The position numbers and the translations under genes are program-made. A stretch of DNA of 64,000 bases from Candidatus Wallbacteria bacterium (GTDB lineage: Bacteria; Muiribacteriota; UBA6191; JACPRK01): the NCBI GenBank assembly GCA_016213845.1, contig JACQZN010000049.1, positions 1 through 64,000 on the forward strand. Reading direction: 5' to 3'. Shown here in pieces: positions 36,590 to 45,144 of the stretch. Every line of letters begins with the position of its first letter. The stretch's first letter is position 1. The notes below the pieces were generated by a model. That model worked only from the letters and a program-made list of their open reading frames with translations, did not search any database and was not told where the DNA came from.

Positions 36590-37867
36590 ATGAACGCTGC
36601 GAAGCTCGTCCTCACCGCTCTGCTGTCTTTCGCCCTCTGCCAACCGGCGGTCCACGCCGGTGGATTTCCGTCGCTCTCCGGCCAGGCCTATCTGGAGCAG
36701 GCCGCCGCGGCCATCGAGGAGGCCCTCGACCGGGGCGATCCCGGGCTGGTCGAGGAGTTCGCGGCCTTGAGCGAATCCGGCGCCTACGCAACGGAGCCAC
36801 TCGTCGGCAAGGCGTTGAAGCGGCGCGTGGTCCGGCTGGCGACCGCCCGGCTGGCGTCGACCGCCGACACGGCGTCCGCCGTGAAGCGCCGGCTCGCGGC
36901 GGCGCTGACGAGGCTCGAGAAGCCACCTCAGGCCCCGGCACCGGCGGGCAGTCACGCGCCCATCCGGCTGCCCGCAGACGAGGCAGCCCACATGCGACTG
37001 GCGGAGTGGTGGTACATCAACGGCCACCTGCGCGACGACGAGGGCCGGGAGTACGGCTACGAGCTGACCTTTTTCCATGTGCGGCCGGGGATCTTCTTCG
37101 TTCACACCGCCATCACCGACATCGCGGGCGGCAAGTTCCACCGGCGCCGCGAGTACCTTTCGCCCCTGGCCTGCCGGACCCCGACGGACCGCCTGGACGT
37201 CGTCTACGGCAAGACCCACGCGCTGACACGCGGTGAATCGGGCCGGGGCTACGCGATCCGCGCCACCACGGACGGCGGCGCGCTGGCACTCTCATTGCGA
37301 CCGCTCAAGGCCCCCATGATGGTCAACGGCGACGGGATCATCGACATGCCAGAGGGCACCTTCAGCTGGTACTACTCGATGACCCGGCTGGCCACGGCGG
37401 GCGAGCTCGAGCTGGACGGGAAGAAGTTCCGGGTTGCCGGCCTGAGCTGGATGGATCACCAGTGGGGGAATTTCGTCACGCTGAGGATCGGGTGGGACTG
37501 GTTCTCCGTGCAACTCGACGACGGCAGCGACTTCAACATCTTCAGCTTCCGCAAAGGCAACAGCGCCCCGATCGCCCAGTACGTCAACCGCCTGGACGGC
37601 GCGGCGGTGCTGACCACCAGCCACCAGGTCGGGCTGGAGCGGCTCGCCTGGTGGAAGAGCCCCGAGACCGGAAAGGACTACGTGACGCGCTGGCGTCTGG
37701 CGGTCCCGGGGCATGCCCCGATCGATATCGAGTCCCGGCTCGACGGGCAGGAGCTTCCTCGCGCTCCGTTCGATCCCGCTCCGGGATACTGGGAAGGCAA
37801 GTGCCGCCCGAGCAGCGGCGGGGTGGGCGGGGTCGCCTACTGCGAGCAGTTCGCCTACCCGCGGTAG
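36590..37867 (+). CDS. Secreted CrtC/AttH-like lipocalin-type protein
   Basis: 425 residues. ATG 36590 starts a signal peptide (LVLTALLSFALCQPAVHA), and the longer open frame upstream lies in another reading of the lipoprotein gene. Residues about 25-110 are helical. From about 135 on, the CrtC/AttH two-domain lipocalin signature is visible: AEWWYINGHL, YELTFFHVRPGIFF, FSWYYSMTRL, LSWMDHQWGN, WDWFSVQL and ESRLDGQ. The family contains carotenoid 1,2-hydratase (hydroxyneurosporene synthase) and many AttH-like proteins of unknown role binding hydrophobic ligands. No carotenoid genes lie nearby, so a periplasmic lipid- or polyketide-modifying role is as likely. It is convergent with the next gene, 13 bases away. 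Confidence 0.7.
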   Translation: MNAAKLVLTALLSFALCQPAVHAGGFPSLSGQAYLEQAAAAIEEALDRGDPGLVEEFAALSESGAYATEPLVGKALKRRVVRLATARLASTADTASAVKRRLAAALTRLEKPPQAPAPAGSHAPIRLPADEAAHMRLAEWWYINGHLRDDEGREYGYELTFFHVRPGIFFVHTAITDIAGGKFHRRREYLSPLACRTPTDRLDVVYGKTHALTRGESGRGYAIRATTDGGALALSLRPLKAPMMVNGDGIIDMPEGTFSWYYSMTRLATAGELELDGKKFRVAGLSWMDHQWGNFVTLRIGWDWFSVQLDDGSDFNIFSFRKGNSAPIAQYVNRLDGAAVLTTSHQVGLERLAWWKSPETGKDYVTRWRLAVPGHAPIDIESRLDGQELPRAPFDPAPGYWEGKCRPSSGGVGGVAYCEQFAYPR

Positions 37868-37880
37868 CGGGCGTCCGGTG

Positions 37881-38441
37881 TTACTGCCGGGCGGCCAGCA
37901 CGCGCTCGGCGATGGCGTTGGCGCGGCCGCGGTAGGCGCTGCGGGCGCCGAGGACGTGGGTGGCGTGCCGCGAGGCGCCGGCCACCAGATCGCGGGCCCG
38001 GACGGAATCAGCCTCGGCCAGACCCTCGATCCCCTCGGGAACGCCGGCGGTGCCGTCGGCGACCACATCGACGCCGGTCGCCTTCTTCAGCTCGGCCAGC
38101 GCTGCCATGAAGGACTCGTAGGCCGTGTCGGCGGTCGCCTTCAGCGTCGCCAGCTCGGCGGCATATCCGCCCGCGGACTTGTTGCCTGCGCGCACTTCCT
38201 CGGCCAGCGCGGCCATCAGCCGGGAGTGCAGCTCGTCGAAGGCGGGAGCCTGGCGATCCGAGGCGAGGGCATAGTCGATCTTCTCGAGGGTGAAGTCCTG
38301 CGGGGCGGCCGTCTGGGTGTGGGCCGGCTCGGAGCCGGGCGTGAAGATGATGTCACCGCTGCTCGGCGGCTCGGCGGCGAAAGTGACGCCCAGGGAGAGC
38401 GCCAGGGCCGTGAAAGTCGGGAGCAATCGGGTGCGTGTCAT
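37881..38441 (-). CDS. Secreted Ala-rich helical protein, function unknown
   Basis: I chose ATG 38441-38439, which has GAGGAGG about nine bases upstream and starts a signal peptide (LLPTFTALALSLGVTFAAE). The mature part, about 160 residues, is helical and Ala/Glu-rich (FDELHSRLMAALAEEVRAG, YESFMAALAELKKATGVDV). I do not recognise the family. It is on the same strand as the sugar-nucleotide genes, 67 bases downstream of the epimerase start-proximal operon, and could be co-transcribed with them. Confidence 0.5.
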   Translation of the reverse strand: MTRTRLLPTFTALALSLGVTFAAEPPSSGDIIFTPGSEPAHTQTAAPQDFTLEKIDYALASDRQAPAFDELHSRLMAALAEEVRAGNKSAGGYAAELATLKATADTAYESFMAALAELKKATGVDVVADGTAGVPEGIEGLAEADSVRARDLVAGASRHATHVLGARSAYRGRANAIAERVLAARQ

Positions 38442-38508
38442 CGAAAGGGCCTCCTCGCAAGTTGATGCCACCAGCGACTACGTCCCGGCTGGGCCGAAGG
38501 TTGCGCCC

Positions 38509-39426
38509 TCAGCGGCCGCGGAAGAAGTCGACGGTTCGGGCCAGTCCCTCGCGCAGGGAGGTCTTCGGCTCCCAGCCGAGCAGCTTCGCGGCCTTTGCGG
38601 CAGAAAGCGAGCTGCGCCGTTGCTCACCCGGCTTGGCCGGGGCGTGGACCTCGTCGGCCTTGCTCCCGGTCAGCTCGCGCAGGATGCGGAAGAGGTCGTT
38701 GACGTCGGTCTCGATACCGGTTCCGATGTTGTAGGCGCCGCTGGGCACAGACTGCAGCGCGCGCACGTTGGCCGCCGCGACGTCCTCGACGAAGACGTAG
38801 TCGCGCGTCTGGCCCCCGTCGCCGTTGATGACGGGCTGGTCGCCGGCCAGCAACTTCTCAGCGAAAATGGCGACGACGCCGGCCTCGCCGTGGGGGTCCT
38901 GGCGGGGGCCGTAGACGTTGGCGTAGCGCAGCGCCACGTAGGACAGACCCGTGAGGGTGTGGAAGTAGTGGAGGTACCTCTCGAAAGCCAGCTTCGCGAC
39001 CCCATAGGGGCTCAGGGGGTAGCACGGGTGGTCCTCGGAAGCCGGAAAGGACTCCTGCTCGCCGTAAATGGCACCTCCGGTGGACGAGAAGATGAACTTG
39101 CGGCAGCCTGCGTCCACGGAGGCCTTCAGGACTCGCAGGCCTCCCAGGATGTTGATGTCGGCATCGAGCATCGGGTCCTCGACCGACTTGCGTACCTCCA
39201 TCTGGGCAGCCAGGTGATTGACCACGTCGGGCGCCCACTCGGAGACGGCACGCACGGCCTCGGGCGACCGGATGTCGCAGGGGAAGAAACGCGTCTGCGC
39301 CTGAAGATTGGAGCGCTTGCCATGGGAGAGATCGTCGATGACGGCGACCTCATGGCCGGCGGCCAGGTAGGCATCCTGGATGTGGGAGCCGATGAACCCG
39401 GCGCCCCCGGTGATGAGGATCTTCAT
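38509..39426 (-). CDS. NAD-dependent sugar-nucleotide epimerase (UDP-glucose 4-epimerase type)
   Basis: 305 residues, a short-chain dehydrogenase/reductase of the extended type. The N-terminal Rossmann motif is GGAGFIGSHI; the catalytic Tyr-Lys pair is in SPYGVAKLAFE with Ser/Thr in FSSTGGAIYGE; RYANVYGPRQDP is the substrate-binding stretch. The family interconverts UDP-sugars such as UDP-glucose/galactose or their N-acetyl or uronic forms. ATG 39426-39424 overlaps the stop of the WecA-type gene (ATGA), so it is translationally coupled. It probably feeds a sugar to that transferase's glycan pathway. The exact sugar cannot be told from sequence. Confidence 0.85.
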   Translation of the reverse strand: MKILITGGAGFIGSHIQDAYLAAGHEVAVIDDLSHGKRSNLQAQTRFFPCDIRSPEAVRAVSEWAPDVVNHLAAQMEVRKSVEDPMLDADINILGGLRVLKASVDAGCRKFIFSSTGGAIYGEQESFPASEDHPCYPLSPYGVAKLAFERYLHYFHTLTGLSYVALRYANVYGPRQDPHGEAGVVAIFAEKLLAGDQPVINGDGGQTRDYVFVEDVAAANVRALQSVPSGAYNIGTGIETDVNDLFRILRELTGSKADEVHAPAKPGEQRRSSLSAAKAAKLLGWEPKTSLREGLARTVDFFRGR

Positions 39427-40502
39427 GGGAGCTCCGAACTCCTTTCCGGGTTGGCTGCGGGGAGCTTGCCCGAGGACAGTGGCGCAGGTCGATTGTAGAC
39501 GGCCGCGCTGCCGAGCTTTACGAACACCAGGAGGGTACCGACGGCCGCGACACCTCCCGCCAACCAGGCGAGCTGGCTCGAGGCCACGTGTACGGTCACG
39601 GCCAGCAGCCCGTAACCGATCGAAAGGAGGTAGAGGGCCAGGACCGCCCTCTTGCGCGACAGTCCCAGGGCGACCAGCCGGTGGGAACAGTGGTCCGCGC
39701 CACCGACGTACACCGGCCGTCCATTCGCCGTGCGGTGGATGGTGACCAGCGTGGTGTCGAGGATAGGCAGCGCCAGCACGAGCATGAGGATCAAGAAGTT
39801 GACGTGGTCGGAATGCGGCAGGCGCAGCTTCATCGTCAGCACGGCCAGCATGTAGCCGAGAAACAGGCTCCCCGCGTCGCCCATGAAGATGGACGCCGGT
39901 CCGATGAAGTTGTACCGCAGGAAGCCGATGCAGGCGCCGGCCAGGGCGATGGCCATCGAAGCCACGAGGAACTGTCCTCCCGCCGCCGCCAGGCCGAAGA
40001 GAAAGGCGCTTGCGATGGCCACGAGGCCGCTCGACAGCCCGTCCATGTTGTCGAGGAGGTTCACGGCGTTGGACAGGCCGACCACCCACAAGACCGAGAG
40101 GAGCAGGTCGGCCGCAGGCACGCCGATGACGCGCAGCTGGATGCCGGCCAGGATGGCCAGTAGTGCCGCCACGAACTGGCCGGCCAGCTTCACCTTCGGC
40201 TCCATGCCCGAGTGGTCGTCCCAGAGACCCAGGAAGAGCAGTACGGTGGCCCCGGCCAGGATGGAGCCCGTCTGCTGGAAGAGCTGCGGGTTGGAGCCGA
40301 CGGCCAGCATCACGGCAGCGACGAATCCGGCGTAGATGGCGAGGCCGCCGAGATAGGGGGTGACGATCTTGTGGATCTTGCGACCGCCGGGCTTGTCGAC
40401 GATGTCGAGATGCAACGCCAGCGACCGCGCGAGCGGCGTGGCGAAGATCGACAGCCCCAGGGACGCGGCGAAGACGAGCGCGTAGACGAGACCCAGTGTC
40501 AG
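39423..40502 (-). CDS. WecA/MraY-family polyprenyl-phosphate sugar-1-phosphate transferase
   Basis: A multi-pass membrane protein that transfers a sugar-1-phosphate to undecaprenyl phosphate and begins a cell-surface glycan. Family signatures: GLWDDHSG, NLLDNMDGLSSG, FMGDAGSLFLG, and DHCSHRL (the HxxHRL loop). The first obvious start (TTG 40415) would cut away the first membrane helix. Reading further up, the frame continues through LGLVYALVFAASLGLSIF, and a CTG codon at 40502-40500 is preceded by GGAGG with a 7-base spacer. I therefore propose a CTG start, giving 359 residues. The gene is sandwiched between two epimerases: 30 bases after the upstream one and overlapping the downstream one. 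Confidence 0.8.
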   Translation of the reverse strand: MTLGLVYALVFAASLGLSIFATPLARSLALHLDIVDKPGGRKIHKIVTPYLGGLAIYAGFVAAVMLAVGSNPQLFQQTGSILAGATVLLFLGLWDDHSGMEPKVKLAGQFVAALLAILAGIQLRVIGVPAADLLLSVLWVVGLSNAVNLLDNMDGLSSGLVAIASAFLFGLAAAGGQFLVASMAIALAGACIGFLRYNFIGPASIFMGDAGSLFLGYMLAVLTMKLRLPHSDHVNFLILMLVLALPILDTTLVTIHRTANGRPVYVGGADHCSHRLVALGLSRKRAVLALYLLSIGYGLLAVTVHVASSQLAWLAGGVAAVGTLLVFVKLGSAAVYNRPAPLSSGKLPAANPERSSELP

Positions 40503-40532
40503 GGCGCTGCCTCCGAACGACTCGAGCTCAAC

Positions 40533-41510
40533 CTATCGGTGCTGGACATAGTTTTCGCGGCACCACTCGATCGTCTTGCGGAGCCCGTCTTCCAGCTTCA
40601 CCGCCGGCTGCCACTCGAGCAGCTCCCGGGCGCGCTCCATGGAGGGCAGACGCCGGGAGGTGTCCTCGAAGGCCTTGCCGAAGGCCTCATCGTAGGAGAT
40701 GAAGCGAGGCTCGGACTTCGAGTCGGTCAGTCGGAGAATCAGCCTGGCCAGATCCAGGATGCGAGTCTCCTCCGTGGCGCCGACATTGAAGGCCGTGCCG
40801 AGCGCCGTCGCGCGCTCGCCGGCCAGCAGGGTGCCGTCGATGGTATCGCTGACGAACGTGAAGCAGCGGCTCTGCAGGCCGTCGCCGTGCACGGTGAGGG
40901 GCTGGCCGGTGAGAGCCTGGCGGATGAACTGTGCGACGACGCTTCCGTATCCCCCCTCGTCGATGCGGGGACCGTAGCTGTTGAAGTAGCGAACGATCGA
41001 GACCGGCAATCCCTTGTCGGAGTAGGCGAACGCAATGTGCTCGTCGATCCCCTTGGAGGTCGAGTACGACCAGCGGTGCACTCGGGTGGAGCCCAGGACG
41101 CGGTCGTCGTCTTCCCGGAAGGGGAACTTCGTCGTCTTGCCGTAGATCTCGGAAGTCGACGCCAGCAACACGCGCTTCCAGTACTTGAAGGCGTACTTGA
41201 AGACGATCTCGGTCCCCTGCACGTTCGTGAGAACGCCGGCCAGCGGGTTGACCACGACGTGCTTGACGCCGACCGTGGCTGCCAGGTGATAGACGGTGTC
41301 GACCGTCTCGATCATCCGATCCATCAGCTCTTCGTTGAGGATGGAATCGTTGACGAAGTGGAAGGCTCGGTTGGCGAGGTGGCCGGCGATGTTGCGGATG
41401 TTGCCGGTGGTCAGGTTGTCGACGACCCAGACCTCGTCGCCGCGCCCGAGCAGTCGATCGACCAGGTGAGATCCGATGTATCCGGCACCGCCGGTGACGA
41501 GGATTTTCAT
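40533..41510 (-). CDS. NAD-dependent epimerase/dehydratase (UDP-glucuronate decarboxylase or epimerase type)
   Basis: 325 residues. Rossmann motif TGGAGYIGSHL, NAD pocket VDNLTTGN, catalytic Tyr-Lys in WSYSTSKGIDEH, and FNSYGPRIDEGGYGSV for substrate binding. The stretch EDDDRVLGSTRVHRWSYS resembles UDP-glucuronate decarboxylases (UDP-xylose synthases), but 4-epimerase activity is not excluded. It begins the operon that continues with the WecA-type transferase and a second epimerase, with a promoter at 41553-41581. It most likely supplies a precursor for the same glycan. Confidence 0.8.
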   Translation of the reverse strand: MKILVTGGAGYIGSHLVDRLLGRGDEVWVVDNLTTGNIRNIAGHLANRAFHFVNDSILNEELMDRMIETVDTVYHLAATVGVKHVVVNPLAGVLTNVQGTEIVFKYAFKYWKRVLLASTSEIYGKTTKFPFREDDDRVLGSTRVHRWSYSTSKGIDEHIAFAYSDKGLPVSIVRYFNSYGPRIDEGGYGSVVAQFIRQALTGQPLTVHGDGLQSRCFTFVSDTIDGTLLAGERATALGTAFNVGATEETRILDLARLILRLTDSKSEPRFISYDEAFGKAFEDTSRRLPSMERARELLEWQPAVKLEDGLRKTIEWCRENYVQHR

Positions 41511-41552
41511 GGCTAGAAAGGCCCGACTGGAGAGGCCACCCGGGCGTCACAT

Positions 41553-41581
41553 ACGTTAATGGCGGTGCTGCGAGAAGTCAA
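41553..41581 (-). promoter_or_regulatory. Promoter for the epimerase/WecA operon
   Basis: Minus strand: -35 TTGACT (41581-41576), 17-base spacer, -10 TAACGT (41558-41553). Five of six -35 bases match consensus; the -10 is weaker. The leader to ATG 41510 is about 35 bases. Confidence 0.45.
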
Positions 41582-41589
41582 TTTCGCTC

Positions 41590-41651
41590 GGCGTCAGGGA
41601 TCAGGCGTCAGGCGTCAGGGATCAGGCGTCAGGCGTCAGGGATCAGGGACA
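41590..41651. repeat. Heptamer tandem array, GGCGTCA/GGGATCA family
   Basis: Eight 7-bp units of two kinds in the order GGCGTCA, GGGATCA, GGCGTCA, GGCGTCA, GGGATCA, GGCGTCA, GGCGTCA, GGGATCA, then a broken unit. Same period as the AGTAGNC arrays but another sequence. Located in the 299-bp divergent region 41511-41809, which otherwise holds only the promoter at 41553 and the ribosome binding site of the next gene. Confidence 0.85.
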
Positions 41652-41809
41652 GGCTTCGGGGGGGGGCGCGTGGACGAAGGGAAGCGTCGTTGTGCTGGGG
41701 TGTCGGGTTCCGGTACCGACCTGGCGCCAGGTGGGGAAGGGGCGGAAACCGGCCAACTGTGGTCTAATGAAGTCCGGGCGTGTAGAGCGTCCGGAGGAGG
41801 TCGAAGGTC

Positions 41810-42244
41810 ATGTCGCTCATTGGCTACCTGCTACAGCTGGCTGTAAACGCGGGTGCGTTTCTGCTCATAGCCAGATTGCTTCCTGGATTCACGGTGAAGC
41901 GCAAGGAAACGGCCTTCGTCATGGCCTTCGTCTACAGTCTGCTGGCGGGGATTGCCAACAAGCTCGCGGAAGTGTTCCTGCTGAGCGTGCTGGTGTCAGC
42001 GGTCGGCATGATGGTGACGATCCCTATCCTGGGCTGGATCGCCGGTGCGCTGTTGCTGGTGTCGCTGCCGCTACTGACGCTGGTCGTCTCCTTCGCCTCG
42101 GCCATCCTGGTACTGGTTGTGACCGACGAGGTCATCGAGGACTTCGAGATGGACAGCATGGCAACCACGGTGATCGCCGCGGCGATGCTGGGACTGGTCG
42201 GCGGGGTCGGCCGCTGGATGCTGAAGCTCCTGCTGGGGTTCTGA
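41810..42244 (+). CDS. Small integral membrane protein, phage-holin-4/DUF360-like family
   Basis: 144 residues with four predicted membrane helices (about 5-25, 33-55, 62-105 and 122-142). The start ATG 41810 follows GGAGGAGG (41793-41800). The C-terminal segment VTDEVIEDFEMDSMATTVIAAAMLG and the N-terminal LLPGFTVKRKE match the pattern of the small membrane proteins called phage holin family 4 (Pfam PF04020). These are widespread chromosomal proteins and mostly not phage lysis proteins. It precedes the PilB-like gene by 73 bases on the same strand. Function unknown. Confidence 0.6.
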   Translation: MSLIGYLLQLAVNAGAFLLIARLLPGFTVKRKETAFVMAFVYSLLAGIANKLAEVFLLSVLVSAVGMMVTIPILGWIAGALLLVSLPLLTLVVSFASAILVLVVTDEVIEDFEMDSMATTVIAAAMLGLVGGVGRWMLKLLLGF

Positions 42245-42317
42245 GGTCCCGGGTTCATCCTGGCCGTCCGGACGGCCGATACTCGACGTGGTGCTATGTG
42301 CGCCCGTGGAGGTTGTC

Positions 42318-44117
42318 ATGCCATCCGGACGGACCCATTTGCGACTCGGAGAGATCTTCGCCCAGGACGGTCGGCTGTCGACGCTGACCCTCAGAGCGCT
42401 GCTGCGGGAGCAGGAGCAGGCGGCCAGCTCACGGCGGGAGCGGCCGCGGATAGGCGAGCTGTTGCTGCGCTACCAGCTGGTCGACGAGGTCGACATCGCC
42501 CGCGCGCTCTCGGCGCAACGGGGCTGCGCGTACCTGGAGCCCGACCCGGCCAACGTGCGGCCGGACCTATTCGGAGACATCCCACAGGCGCTGCTGGACA
42601 CGTACCGGTTCGTGCCGCTGGGGCGGGACGATCAAGTCCTGACGATTGGCGTCTGCGACTTCGAGGAGCCGGACTTGCCGGACCTTTTGAGGAGCGTGAC
42701 AGGGCTCGGCATCACCTTCGGCGTCATGACGGGCCAGCGGCTCCGCGAGCTGCAACAGGCGTATCGCATCGCGGCCAGCGCTCTGCGGGACCGCGTGGAG
42801 ATCGTCGGCACTTCGCCGGCCGCGGGCGCAGCGCTGGCGGTGGCGTCGTCGGCGTCGACGGTGCCGGCGCGCGAACACTCAGAGGAGCCGACGTCTGCGG
42901 CCCCGCCGGTCCTCCGCCCCGCCACGCAGCACCTGCCGCTACCAGAGCCGATCGAGATTCCATTTCCGAAGGCGGTCGACGACCTGCTGCACCGGCTGCT
43001 CTCGACGGCCGTGCGGGAACGCTACACGAACATCTCCTTTGCGCCCGGCGACGCGCCGGTGAGGGTTGTGGCCCGGCGGGCAGGCGGCAGGTCCGACCGG
43101 ACTCACGTCAGCGCCGAGGCACGCGCGCGGGTGCGACGCTCACTGGCAACGGCCTTCGGCCTGGAAGAGCACGCGCTTCGGGGCCCCATCCACAGGCGGG
43201 TGCGGTGGGCCCACGAGGACGGCGTCGCGCTCTTCGAAGCGGTCCTCTTCGGCCCCGAGAGCCCGCAGGTCGACCTCAGCCTGATCGCCGCCCGGGAGGA
43301 GTCCTGGAGCCTGGAGGATGCGGGCGTGACGGTGCCCGCCGTGGCCCTGATCCAGGCGTACTTGCGGGAGCAGCCCCGCCTGTTGATCGTCTCGGGACGG
43401 GCGCTCTGCGATTCCCAGCGGCTGTGGGTAGCGCTCTTGGCGCAGCTGGCCGGCGAGGGCCGCAAGGTGCTCTCCTTCGAGCGACAGCACGACACGGAGA
43501 TTCCCGGAGTCTTCCACCACCAGATCCGGCCGAGCGATGCCCGGCAAGCGCTCTTCACCGAAGCGGGCCGCAGCGCGTTCCTGGCGTCGCAGTCCGATGT
43601 GCTGGCCGTGCGGACCGAGGAGCTTCCACCGGACACGCAGTTCCTGCTGGAGCTGCCCCGACAGGACGTCCTGGTCACGCTCTCGGTCACGGCCGCTTCA
43701 CCATTCGCGGCACTGCGACAGCTGGAGCAGGCAGGGCGCGCGCCGCTCACGAGTGGCCTCTACCTCACGGCGTACCGGGTCGCCAGACTTTGCCCCTTCT
43801 GCCGGGAAGGCTACCCGATTGCCGCTGCCGGACTGCCGCGCGGGTTCCAGGCGCTGGCCGGCAAGATTGCCTACCGATCGCCCGGCTGCGAGTCGTGCCA
43901 GTTCAGCGGCCGATTCGGCTGGCAGCACTTCTACGAGGTGCTCAGGCTCGACGGCGATCGCCTCGACCGCGACGGCGTCGACTTCTACGCCCGTCCACTG
44001 AAGGAGTACCTGCTCGAGGAGGGACTCTACGTCCCCGCGATCCCGGACGTCCGCCGCGCGCTCCTGGCCGGCAGCATCGGAATCGACGACTACTTGGAGC
44101 TGGCGAGGCGGCCGTGA
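42318..44117 (+). CDS. PilB/GspE-like pseudo-ATPase (ATPase motifs lost, zinc motif kept)
   Basis: I chose ATG 42318 (GGAGG five bases upstream). 599 residues. Residues about 1-150 resemble the MshEN/GspE N-terminal domain (LRLGEIFAQDGRLS, GELLLRYQLVDEVDIARALS). The C-terminal half follows the GspE/PilB order: SLEDAGV..ALIQAYLREQPRLLIVSG, then the Walker A position reads SGRALCDSQR instead of GPTGSGKTT. The Walker B and TLHTN regions are also changed (VRTEELPPDT, LSVTAASPF). Yet the tetracysteine zinc site remains (C492xxC495, C524xxC527) and is followed by GRFGWQHFYEVL, as in PilB. So nucleotide hydrolysis is unlikely. A regulatory or structural partner of a type IV pilus or type II secretion assembly ATPase is inferred. 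Confidence 0.75.
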   Translation: MPSGRTHLRLGEIFAQDGRLSTLTLRALLREQEQAASSRRERPRIGELLLRYQLVDEVDIARALSAQRGCAYLEPDPANVRPDLFGDIPQALLDTYRFVPLGRDDQVLTIGVCDFEEPDLPDLLRSVTGLGITFGVMTGQRLRELQQAYRIAASALRDRVEIVGTSPAAGAALAVASSASTVPAREHSEEPTSAAPPVLRPATQHLPLPEPIEIPFPKAVDDLLHRLLSTAVRERYTNISFAPGDAPVRVVARRAGGRSDRTHVSAEARARVRRSLATAFGLEEHALRGPIHRRVRWAHEDGVALFEAVLFGPESPQVDLSLIAAREESWSLEDAGVTVPAVALIQAYLREQPRLLIVSGRALCDSQRLWVALLAQLAGEGRKVLSFERQHDTEIPGVFHHQIRPSDARQALFTEAGRSAFLASQSDVLAVRTEELPPDTQFLLELPRQDVLVTLSVTAASPFAALRQLEQAGRAPLTSGLYLTAYRVARLCPFCREGYPIAAAGLPRGFQALAGKIAYRSPGCESCQFSGRFGWQHFYEVLRLDGDRLDRDGVDFYARPLKEYLLEEGLYVPAIPDVRRALLAGSIGIDDYLELARRP

Positions 44118-44126
44118 GGGGGGGGA

Positions 44127-44159
44127 AGTAGACAGTAGCCAGTAGCCAGTAGACAGTAG
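44127..44159. repeat. Heptamer tandem array, AGTAGNC family
   Basis: Units AGTAGAC, AGTAGCC, AGTAGCC, AGTAGAC and a partial one, immediately after the pseudo-ATPase stop. It forms an inverted pair with the array at 44334-44372, with about 175 bases between them. Confidence 0.85.
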
Positions 44160-44333
44160 GGAGACATGGGGGCAACCCTGACGGCGCGCGGGTTGCCGCG
44201 CCAAAGGCTGGGCTGGGGCCCGCGCATCTTTCGACCTGCTCAGGACGAGAGGCCGATCGATTGGCTGGGAGATTGTGAGCGGCCTCGGTGCCTCCCCCAC
44301 TTGCTGCTATTCCCTTCCAACTTCCACCTTCCC

Positions 44334-44372
44334 TACTGGCTACTGTCTACTGACTACTGGCTACTGGCTACT
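44334..44372. repeat. Heptamer tandem array, inverted orientation
   Basis: Units TACTGGC, TACTGTC, TACTGAC, TACTGGC, TACTGGC and a partial one. It ends 19 bases before the ABC permease start. The region between it and the 44127 array holds no gene. It contains a short motif (tttcgacctgctcaggac, 44229-44246) of the kind found as dispersed intergenic repeats in other bacteria. Confidence 0.85.
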
Positions 44373-44391
44373 CCTGCAGTATGCTGCAGCC

Positions 44392-45108
44392 ATGCAGCCA
44401 GTCACCGCGCTCTGCGCGCGAGAGCTGAAGGCGGCAGCGCGCAGCCCGGGGACGTGGCTGGTGCTGGCGGGGTTCCAGGCGCTGACGGGGCTTCTCTTTC
44501 TGCTCATCCTGTCGAACACGGGGAGCACGGTTCTGGCGGCGCTCTACTACGACGTCGGGGTGCTCTTTCTCTTCATGGCTCCGATGCTCACGGCGTCGAG
44601 CTTCGGAGCGGAGTGGCGGGATGGCACGATGGAGCTCTTGCTGACGAGCTCGCTGGCACCCCGACACATCGTGGCCGCCAAGTTCGCTGGGGCGCTGGGG
44701 GTGCTCTGGGCAGCGGCGCTATCGGCACTGCAGTATCCGTTCTGGGCCTCGCTCTTCGGCAGGATCGACTCCGGGGCGAGCGCGGCCGGATTGGCCGGCT
44801 GCCTGCTCCTGGCGTCGACGCTGGCGGCGATCGGCACCTTCGCGGCCGCAGCCACTCGTTCCACCGCCGCGGCCGCCGTGCTCGGATTTGCCGCCTCGAT
44901 GTTCTTCTGGTTCCTGCACAGCCTGGGCCTGCTCCTGGGAGGCGCCGCGGGCGGCGCAGCGGACCGCTTCAGCCTCTACCTGCGCTTCAGCCCCTTCACG
45001 CGCGGGATGTTCGACACGGCCGACGCGGCTTTTTTCGTCCTGATGACAGCAGCGTTCCTGGCGCTGGCCGCCACGGGGCTCGAGGCAGTCCGCTCCGCGC
45101 GCAGCTGA
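44392..45108 (+). CDS. ABC-2-type transporter permease (GldF-like)
   Basis: I chose ATG 44392, because the open frame further upstream runs through the heptamer array. 238 residues with six likely membrane helices. The N-terminal ALCARELKAAARSPGTWLVL and the loop SFGAEWRDGTMELLLTSSLAPRHIVAAKFAG are typical of GldF/ABC-2 permeases (usual wording: fEFxxGTlExLltsPv). Such proteins form the membrane pore of an export or gliding-associated transporter together with an ATPase (GldA) and GldG. GldG- and DUF4340-type genes follow. No ATPase gene is found in the window next to it. Confidence 0.8.
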   Translation: MQPVTALCARELKAAARSPGTWLVLAGFQALTGLLFLLILSNTGSTVLAALYYDVGVLFLFMAPMLTASSFGAEWRDGTMELLLTSSLAPRHIVAAKFAGALGVLWAAALSALQYPFWASLFGRIDSGASAAGLAGCLLLASTLAAIGTFAAAATRSTAAAAVLGFAASMFFWFLHSLGLLLGGAAGGAADRFSLYLRFSPFTRGMFDTADAAFFVLMTAAFLALAATGLEAVRSARS

Positions 45109-45144
45109 GCCGCAGACCCGATGAGCGGATGACCCGGTGACCCC

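Noticed and set aside
44229-44246. Coding segment upstream of the ABC permease (frame 44275 onward)
   Set aside because: The extra residues come from heptamer repeats and a dispersed intergenic motif. ABC-permease similarity begins at 44392.
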